This document shows positions 57,114 to 64,000 of a stretch of 64,000 nucleotides of DNA, piece by piece. The position numbers and the translations under genes were made by a program. Location of the stretch: assembly GCF_000427805.1 (NCBI RefSeq), contig NZ_ATYS01000002.1:62190-126189 (forward strand), read 5' to 3'. The stretch is from Budvicia aquatica DSM 5075 = ATCC 35567 (GTDB lineage: Bacteria > Pseudomonadota > Gammaproteobacteria > Enterobacterales > Enterobacteriaceae). The notes under the pieces are model-generated. The model worked only from the letters and a program-made list of their open reading frames with translations. It did not search any database and had not been told where the DNA came from. Positions within the stretch are counted from its first letter, which is position 1. Each line of letters begins with the position of its first letter.

Positions 57114-57145
57114 AATGGGCCGAATATATCGGCCCATTGTCTTTT
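57114..57145. terminator. Terminator after ispH
   Basis: A perfect 10-bp AATGGGCCGA/TCGGCCCATT stem with an ATATA loop followed by GTCTTTTT. Confidence 0.88.
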
Positions 57146-57190
57146 TGTAGTGCTGCTTCCTCTTTAGCCATTTTCCTTTTTTTCTGCTGT

Positions 57191-57820
57191 TCAAGATTTG
57201 ACGATTGTTGCAGATATAGCCGCACCAAAGCTGATAAGTAACAGACCAAAAAAACGATCGATCCAACAACGGATTTTTATCATTTTGTTGCGAATCGTTG
57301 GTGTAGAGAAAAAGCGGGCGACCAATGCAAACCAAATAATATGGATTATTGCGATTAGCAGGCCATAGCTGATTAATATGGTTGACGGCGTATCTACCTT
57401 CACAACTTGCATAAATAAGCTGACGATAAATATCGATGTTTTAGGGTTCAGCGCATTGGTCATAAATCCCATTTTCATTGCGACCAAGCCATTGGGTACG
57501 TTCAGTGGTTTATCAATGCCCTCTGTTTGTGGCTTAGCCCTAATCATCTTTATACCTAACCAAATTAAATAAAGACTGCCGGCTATCTTGAGTAGTGTGA
57601 ATAAAACTAACGATTGATGGATGATGACTCCAATACCCATAATGGTATAGGTGACGTGTACCATTACCCCTAATCCGATACCGATTGCAGTCAAGGTTCC
57701 TGCCTGGCGTGACAAGGTTAAGCTGTTTCTCGATACCATCGCGAAGTCAGGTCCCGGGCTGATAACGGCAAATACAGTGATAGTGATTACGGCAATCAAT
57801 TCTGTCATAGAAATATCCAT
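57191..57820 (-). CDS. LysE/RhtB-family exporter
   Basis: A 209-residue inner-membrane protein with about six helices. The family signature is at the N terminus (VISPGPDFAMVSRNSL) and the GSLYLIWLGIKMIR segment is in helix 3. Such proteins export amino acids or their analogues; the substrate is unknown. It is divergent from the LysR gene at 57874, the usual arrangement for an exporter and its regulator. It takes the place of rihC in E. coli. Confidence 0.9.
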   Translation of the reverse strand: MDISMTELIAVITITVFAVISPGPDFAMVSRNSLTLSRQAGTLTAIGIGLGVMVHVTYTIMGIGVIIHQSLVLFTLLKIAGSLYLIWLGIKMIRAKPQTEGIDKPLNVPNGLVAMKMGFMTNALNPKTSIFIVSLFMQVVKVDTPSTILISYGLLIAIIHIIWFALVARFFSTPTIRNKMIKIRCWIDRFFGLLLISFGAAISATIVKS

Positions 57821-57873
57821 ATGTTATGTTAGTAAGCAAAAATCATAATGGATATTTCAGATGGAAAATAACG

Positions 57874-58824
57874 ATGAATTCTGGCGATATAGGTGAGAAA
57901 AACTCACATAAAAAAATACCTGGTTTACCCTCGCTTAATGGACTGCGCTGCTTTGAAGTTGCTGCCCGCGAGGAAAGCTTTACGCGCGCAGCCCATCAGC
58001 TACATTTAACTCATGGTGCTGTGAGTCGGGCCATTCGCATGCTTGAGAATGAACTGAGTATCACTTTATTTGAACGCCGTAATCGACGAGTTTTCCTGAC
58101 GGAGTCCGGTCAAATACTTTTTCGAGCGGTACAACAGGGTTTTGATGTTATTGGTCGGGCAATATATGAGTTACATAAACAAAGAAATGATGCTTCTCTG
58201 GTGATCTCATGTGAGCCTACCCTAATGATGCGTTGGTTAATTCCTCGGTTATCTGATTTTCATTTGCAACACCCGGAGATCAATATACAGCTTCAAGCTG
58301 GAGGCGGTGACGTATCCCTGACTCCGGGAATTGATCTGGCTATACGTCGAAATGATTTTATTTGGCCACCACACTATTTTTCGTCTTTTCTATTTCATGA
58401 ACGAATTGGTCCTGTTTTTCGCTCCACTGAACGTGCCAGAATGATTGAGATATCAGATCAAGGAACTGTTCAATTGCGTTCCGATATCAAACTATTGCAT
58501 ACCTATACTCGGGCTGATGCTTGGCAAAATTGGGCGCACTTAACCGCAAGCCGACTGGATGGCATGGATTCTCACTCTTATGAACATTTTTATTTTAGTT
58601 TACAGGCGGCTATTGCCGGATTAGGTGTTGCGATAGGCTCATGGTATTTGGTTTGCGATGATTTTAACAGTGGGATACTGGATGCACCGTTTGGCTTTAT
58701 TGAAGATGGTTCAGCCTATTATCTTCTTGCTCCTGAATCATTTAATGATAGTAGCTCGCAAGCAAAATTCTATCAGTGGCTATGTTCGCAGGGGGAAAGT
58801 TGTTTTAACTTAGAGGTTCGATAA
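57874..58824 (+). CDS. LysR-family regulator, GcvA-like
   Basis: A 316-residue LTTR from ATG 57874; another in-frame ATG at 57826 overlaps the exporter's promoter region. It has the HTH at about 20-80 (SLNGLRCFEVAAREESFTRA; LTHGAVSRAIRMLE; LFERRNRRVFLT) as in the GcvA group, then the effector domain. It probably controls the divergent exporter in answer to an amino acid. Confidence 0.87.
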   Translation: MNSGDIGEKNSHKKIPGLPSLNGLRCFEVAAREESFTRAAHQLHLTHGAVSRAIRMLENELSITLFERRNRRVFLTESGQILFRAVQQGFDVIGRAIYELHKQRNDASLVISCEPTLMMRWLIPRLSDFHLQHPEINIQLQAGGGDVSLTPGIDLAIRRNDFIWPPHYFSSFLFHERIGPVFRSTERARMIEISDQGTVQLRSDIKLLHTYTRADAWQNWAHLTASRLDGMDSHSYEHFYFSLQAAIAGLGVAIGSWYLVCDDFNSGILDAPFGFIEDGSAYYLLAPESFNDSSSQAKFYQWLCSQGESCFNLEVR

Positions 58825-58952
58825 TACCCATAGATATTATTTTTGATTAGCTTTGCTGCTTTGTGGTGAATAATTATAAGTAAATATATTTGTCAGAATT
58901 ACGGGTGAACGATACCCTGATAAGTAGAAGATATTTTTGTATAACAGAATAA

Positions 58953-59789
<837 letters not shown>

Positions 59790-60275
59790 ATAAGTCACTT
59801 TAATCACCTGACACTTACTTATTATTCATTTGTAAGTGTTAGGGTTTAATTTTTAGTTATTTGATTTTATTGTTTTTTTAAGTTGTTTTATCTGTTTTTA
59901 TGTTGCTTGGTGATTTTTTATTTAATTTGTGGTTTAAACTTCACTTTTCTTTGGTTTTTTTTCATTTTTATCTCTGGTTATTCATCTTTCTCCTCTATTT
60001 TTCTTTGCTATTATCATTTTTAGACATAAATCTTATAGCAAACGGTTTCTTATATGACTTTAGTTATGGTTTTTATGCCTAAGCTCACTTTTTTAAGCCA
60101 ATCTTGTAAAAAAGTAACATAAAAATCGTTTTTTTATAGACAACAAACCATCGGATCATTAGAATGCGCCCAATTTGCCCAAAACTTGCTAATAAGGCTT
60201 TTTTTGTGTTTATTTAGAAGGTATAGTTGTGAATTAATATGCAACTTTTGTGACTGTTTATTCTAGGAGGGTGTT
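59790..60275 (+). promoter_or_regulatory. AT-rich control region of carAB
   Basis: No gene is seen in this T-rich stretch. A near-consensus promoter, TAGACA (60137-60142) with TAGAAT (60160-60165) and a 17-bp spacer, fits E. coli carAP1, the pyrimidine-controlled promoter. The segment just after, about AATGCGCCCAATTTGCCC, also resembles E. coli. The arginine-controlled second promoter should lie near 60220-60245. Confidence 0.75.
60230..60243. promoter_or_regulatory. ARG box (ArgR site) before carA
   Basis: TGAATTAATATGCA agrees with the ARG box core TGAATnnnnATTCA at all but one defined position. It lies 32 bp before the carA start, as expected for ArgR control of carAP2. The second box of a normal pair is not clear. 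Confidence 0.7.
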
Positions 60276-61424
60276 TTGAGTAAGACAGCGCTACTGGTTC
60301 TCGAAGACGGAACCCAATTTCATGGTCGGGCCATCGGGGCTAACGGAACGGCAATTGGGGAAGTTGTTTTTAATACTTCAATGACCGGTTACCAAGAAAT
60401 CCTCACTGATCCATCTTATTCCCGCCAAATTGTAACTCTTACTTACCCCCACATCGGAAACGTTGGTACAAATTCCTCCGACGAAGAATCAGCCTCGGTA
60501 CATGCCCAAGGCTTGATTATCAGAGATCTTCCACTGATTGCCAGTAATTACCGTAATCAAGAAGGGCTGTCCGAATATCTTAAGCGCCATAACATTGTGG
60601 CCATTGCCGATATTGATACCCGTAAACTGACTCGAATACTGCGCGAAAAAGGAGCACAGAACGGCTGTATCATCGTTGGTGACGCTGCTGATGCACAACT
60701 GGCTTTGGACAAGGCTCGGGCCTTCCCCGGGTTGAAGGGGATGGACTTAGCCAAAGAGGTCACTACTCACGAATCTTATAGCTGGACTCAGGGAAGTTGG
60801 ACGTTGGAAAACGATTTACCCGCAGCGAAAAAAGAGTCAGAGCTGCCTTATCACGTGGTTGCTTACGATTACGGTGTTAAACGCAATATTTTAAGAATGT
60901 TGGTCGATCGCGGCTGTCGTTTAACGGTTGTTCCGGCGAAAACTTCGGCTGAAGAGGTGCTAAAACTCAATCCGGATGGCATTTTCTTATCAAACGGGCC
61001 GGGAGATCCTGCGCCTTGCGATTACGCGATTAACGCTATCGGAAAGCTATTAGAAACAGATATTCCGGTGTTTGGAATTTGTCTTGGCCACCAGTTGCTG
61101 GCTCTGGCATCCGGGGCGCAAACGGTCAAAATGAAGTTTGGTCATCACGGCGGCAACCATCCGGTAAAAGACCTCGATAATAATACGGTAATGATTACTG
61201 CACAAAACCATGGTTTTGCCGTAGATGAGTCAAGCTTACCGGTAAATTTACGGGTGACCCATAAGTCGTTGTTTGATGGCTCTCTGCAGGGTATTCACCG
61301 TACCGATAAAGCGGCCTTCAGTTTTCAGGGCCACCCTGAAGCAAGCCCCGGTCCGCATGACGCAGCGCCATTGTTCGATCACTTTATCGAACTGATTGAA
61401 TCTTATCGTTCTACCGCTAAATAA
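60276..61424 (+). CDS. carA: Carbamoyl-phosphate synthase small subunit
   Basis: The glutaminase subunit that supplies ammonia to CarB for arginine and pyrimidine synthesis. The start is the UUG at 60276, as in E. coli, behind taggagg. The 382 residues equal the E. coli length. The N-terminal CPSase domain (1-150) is followed by a class I amidotransferase with C269 (FGICLGHQ) and the [13 protein letters not shown] histidine/glutamate. carB follows after 17 bp. Confidence 0.98.
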   Translation: MSKTALLVLEDGTQFHGRAIGANGTAIGEVVFNTSMTGYQEILTDPSYSRQIVTLTYPHIGNVGTNSSDEESASVHAQGLIIRDLPLIASNYRNQEGLSEYLKRHNIVAIADIDTRKLTRILREKGAQNGCIIVGDAADAQLALDKARAFPGLKGMDLAKEVTTHESYSWTQGSWTLENDLPAAKKESELPYHVVAYDYGVKRNILRMLVDRGCRLTVVPAKTSAEEVLKLNPDGIFLSNGPGDPAPCDYAINAIGKLLETDIPVFGICLGHQLLALASGAQTVKMKFGHHGGNHPVKDLDNNTVMITAQNHGFAVDESSLPVNLRVTHKSLFDGSLQGIHRTDKAAFSFQGHPEASPGPHDAAPLFDHFIELIESYRSTAK

Positions 61425-61441
61425 ATCAGGAGCCCTTAATA

Positions 61442-64000
61442 ATGCCAAAACGTACTGATATTAAAAGTATCCTGATTCTTGGTGCTGGTCCTATCGTTAT
61501 CGGCCAGGCCTGTGAGTTTGACTACTCTGGTGCTCAGGCCTGTAAGGCTTTGAGAGAAGAGGGATACCGGGTGGTATTGGTTAACTCCAACCCGGCAACC
61601 ATTATGACCGACCCGGAAATGGCTGACGCAACCTATATTGAGCCGATTCATTGGGAAGTGGTACGCAAAATTATTGAAAAAGAGCGCCCTGATGCGGTAT
61701 TGCCCACTATGGGCGGACAAACAGCGCTCAACTGTGCGTTAGAACTTGAGCGTCAGGGCGTGTTGGCTGAGTTTGGCGTCACCATGATTGGTGCTACGGC
61801 CGATGCGATTGATAAGGCTGAAGATCGTCGCCGCTTTGACATTGCGATGAAAAAAATCGGACTTGATACCGCCCGCTCAGGTATTGCCCATAACATGGAA
61901 GAGGCCCATGCCGTTGCCGCTGACGTTGGTTTTCCATGCATCATTCGCCCGTCTTTTACTATGGGCGGAACCGGTGGCGGTATTGCCTATAACCGTGAAG
62001 AGTTTGAAGAGATTTGCGAGCGTGGCTTAGACCTTTCTCCGACCAAAGAGCTATTGATCGATGAATCGCTGATTGGCTGGAAAGAGTATGAGATGGAAGT
62101 GGTACGGGATAAGAATGATAACTGCATTATCGTCTGTTCCATCGAAAACTTTGATGCCATGGGCATTCATACCGGTGACTCAATTACCGTTGCTCCGGCC
62201 CAGACGCTGACTGATAAAGAATATCAAATCATGCGTAACGCTTCGATGGCAGTACTGCGTGAAATCGGGGTTGAAACCGGTGGGTCAAACGTTCAGTTTG
62301 CGGTGAATCCAAAAAATGGCCGCCTGATTGTTATTGAGATGAACCCGCGGGTTTCCCGCTCATCTGCGCTGGCATCTAAAGCAACCGGATTCCCGATAGC
62401 CAAGATAGCTGCCAAGCTGGCCGTCGGCTATACCCTTGATGAGCTGATGAATGATATTACCGGCGGCAAAACGCCGGCTTCATTTGAACCTTCCATTGAC
62501 TATGTTGTGACTAAAATCCCGCGTTTTAACTTTGAGAAGTTTGCCGGTGCCAATGACCGCCTGACCACTCAGATGAAATCCGTTGGTGAAGTGATGGCCA
62601 TTGGCCGTACGCAGCAGGAGTCATTACAAAAAGCCCTGCGGGGATTAGAAGTCGGCGTTAGCGGTTTTGACCCTAAAGTTAATCTGGATGATGCCGATGC
62701 CTTAACGCGTATTCGCCGCGAATTAAAAGAAGCCGGCAGCGACCGAATTTGGTATATCGCCGACGCTTTCCGTGCCGGTATGTCAGTCGACGGCGTTTTC
62801 AATTTAACCAACGTTGACCGCTGGTTCTTGGTTCAAATCGAAGAGCTAATTCGCCTGGAAGAACAGGTTGCTGAACGTGGATTCATCGGGCTGGACGCTG
62901 ACTTTATGCGCACCTTAAAGCGTAAAGGCTTTGCCGATTCTCGCTTAGCTAAGCTGGTCGGCTTTTCTGAGGCTGAAGTGCGTAAGCTACGCCATAAGCA
63001 TGGTTTATTTCCTGTATATAAGCGGGTTGATACCTGTGCGGCTGAGTTTTCGACTGATACTGCCTACCTGTATTCAACTTATGAAGATGAGTGCGAGGCT
63101 AATCCGACCAACGATCGGCCGAAGATTATGGTGTTGGGCGGTGGACCAAACCGTATTGGTCAAGGGATCGAGTTTGACTATTGTTGCGTACACGCTTCCC
63201 TCGCCCTACGGGAAGACGGTTACGAAACCATTATGGTCAACTGTAACCCTGAAACTGTTTCTACCGATTATGACACCTCAGACCGGTTGTATTTTGAACC
63301 GGTAACGCTGGAGGACGTGCTTGAAATCGTACGTATCGAACAGCCTACGGGCGTGATTGTTCAGTACGGCGGCCAGACTCCGCTTAAATTAGCACGCGCT
63401 TTAGAAGCCGCCGGCGTGCCGGTTATCGGCACCTCACCTGACGCCATTGACCGTGCAGAAGACCGCGAGCGTTTCCAACAGGCGGTAAATCGCTTAGGGC
63501 TGAAACAGCCGGCTAATGCCACGGTGTCGACAATTGAAATGGCAGTCGAAAAAGCCGTTGGCATTGGTTATCCGCTGGTGGTTCGCCCGTCATACGTGCT
63601 GGGTGGTCGGGCAATGGAAATTGTCTACGATGAAGTTGATTTACGTCGCTACTTCCAAAATGCAGTAAGCGTGTCTAATGACGCTCCGGTTCTGCTGGAT
63701 CACTTCTTAGACGATGCCATTGAGGTTGATGTCGATGCTATCTGCGACGGTGAGCGGGTGCTAATCGGCGGTATTATGGAGCACATCGAACAGGCTGGGG
63801 TGCACTCCGGTGACTCGGCATGTTCTCTGCCGGCCTATACCTTAAGTCAGGAAATTCAGGATGAAATGCGCAGGCAGGTTGAGAAACTGGCCTTTGAACT
63901 GTGCGTTCGAGGCCTGATGAACGTTCAGTTTGCGGTTAAGAATAATGATGTTTACCTGATTGAAGTTAACCCGCGGGCGGCCCGAACGGTTCCTTTTGTC
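61442..64000 (+). CDS. carB: Carbamoyl-phosphate synthase large subunit (cut by window end)
   Basis: The synthetase subunit; the first 853 codons are present with no stop before the end of the window, and E. coli CarB has 1073 residues. Visible parts: [20 protein letters not shown] (8-27), the first ATP-grasp domain ([29 protein letters not shown]), the oligomerisation domain (about 405-550), and the second synthetase half from [18 protein letters not shown] through its ATP-grasp with [13 protein letters not shown] at the very end. The C-terminal allosteric domain lies outside the window. Confidence 0.97.
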   Translation, partial: MPKRTDIKSILILGAGPIVIGQACEFDYSGAQACKALREEGYRVVLVNSNPATIMTDPEMADATYIEPIHWEVVRKIIEKERPDAVLPTMGGQTALNCALELERQGVLAEFGVTMIGATADAIDKAEDRRRFDIAMKKIGLDTARSGIAHNMEEAHAVAADVGFPCIIRPSFTMGGTGGGIAYNREEFEEICERGLDLSPTKELLIDESLIGWKEYEMEVVRDKNDNCIIVCSIENFDAMGIHTGDSITVAPAQTLTDKEYQIMRNASMAVLREIGVETGGSNVQFAVNPKNGRLIVIEMNPRVSRSSALASKATGFPIAKIAAKLAVGYTLDELMNDITGGKTPASFEPSIDYVVTKIPRFNFEKFAGANDRLTTQMKSVGEVMAIGRTQQESLQKALRGLEVGVSGFDPKVNLDDADALTRIRRELKEAGSDRIWYIADAFRAGMSVDGVFNLTNVDRWFLVQIEELIRLEEQVAERGFIGLDADFMRTLKRKGFADSRLAKLVGFSEAEVRKLRHKHGLFPVYKRVDTCAAEFSTDTAYLYSTYEDECEANPTNDRPKIMVLGGGPNRIGQGIEFDYCCVHASLALREDGYETIMVNCNPETVSTDYDTSDRLYFEPVTLEDVLEIVRIEQPTGVIVQYGGQTPLKLARALEAAGVPVIGTSPDAIDRAEDRERFQQAVNRLGLKQPANATVSTIEMAVEKAVGIGYPLVVRPSYVLGGRAMEIVYDEVDLRRYFQNAVSVSNDAPVLLDHFLDDAIEVDVDAICDGERVLIGGIMEHIEQAGVHSGDSACSLPAYTLSQEIQDEMRRQVEKLAFELCVRGLMNVQFAVKNNDVYLIEVNPRAARTVPFV

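Noticed and set aside
59900-60082. A 60-codon very hydrophobic frame upstream of carA
   Set aside because: It is a by-product of T-rich DNA (Phe/Leu codons), has no good ribosome site, and lies in a known control region.

Overview
The window is a chromosomal segment of an Enterobacterales bacterium. From prfC to carB the genes follow the order known from E. coli around minutes 99 to 1: prfC, osmY, yjjU, yjjV, ytjB, serB, radA, ettA, slt, trpR, yjjX, gpmB, rob, creA, arcA, lasT, thrLABC, yaaA, talB, mog, satP, dnaKJ, nhaA, rpsT, ribF, ileS, lspA, ispH, dapB, carAB. Several genes that E. coli has here are missing from these positions (nadR, creBCD, nhaR, fkpB, rihC). Others are inserted: a zinc-free alcohol dehydrogenase/LysR pair, an NAD(P)-binding protein, an MHS-type transporter and a LysE/LysR pair. 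This, with an ERIC repeat, suggests a lineage outside the E. coli/Salmonella group, perhaps Budviciaceae or Yersiniaceae. The family is a guess; the order is safe.

Region 1 (1-3114): prfC, then the stress protein gene osmY with a short CsbD-like gene behind it.

Region 2 (about 3227-17301) is the accessory part, a roughly 14-kb integrative element that looks like a phage satellite (P4/PICI type) rather than a full prophage. It has a P4-type integrase, AlpA, a Bro-N protein, a leftward YlcI/YnfO-like small regulator facing a rightward operon, a C4-type antisense RNA ahead of an Icd-like gene, and a P4-alpha-like primase-helicase. Next come a 350-bp iteron origin bounded by a perfect 29-bp inverted repeat, two OB-fold SSB-type proteins, two different small terminase genes (the first apparently split across a run of nine A residues), and a cargo-like gene at the far end. 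No large terminase, capsid, portal, tail or lysis gene is visible. The simplest reading is a satellite that excises and replicates itself and uses small terminases to enter a helper phage's particles. Candidate attachment sites are a 19/21 direct match at the two ends.

Region 3 (17436-36100): yjjU-yjjV, ytjB diverging from serB-radA, a small accessory cluster (22550-25218), ettA, an ERIC element, slt, trpR with its operator, yjjX, gpmB, rob, creA, and arcA with a perfect FNR box 270 bp upstream. Then lasT.

Region 4 (36100-49529): the threonine operon with leader peptide and attenuator, yaaA, talB, mog, an MHS-family transporter, satP, and dnaKJ behind two sigma-32 promoters.

Region 5 (49779-64000): nhaA, rpsT (UUG start), the ribF-ileS-lspA-ispH cluster, a LysE exporter with divergent LysR regulator, dapB, carA (UUG start, behind a near-consensus promoter and an ARG box) and carB, which runs off the window end.
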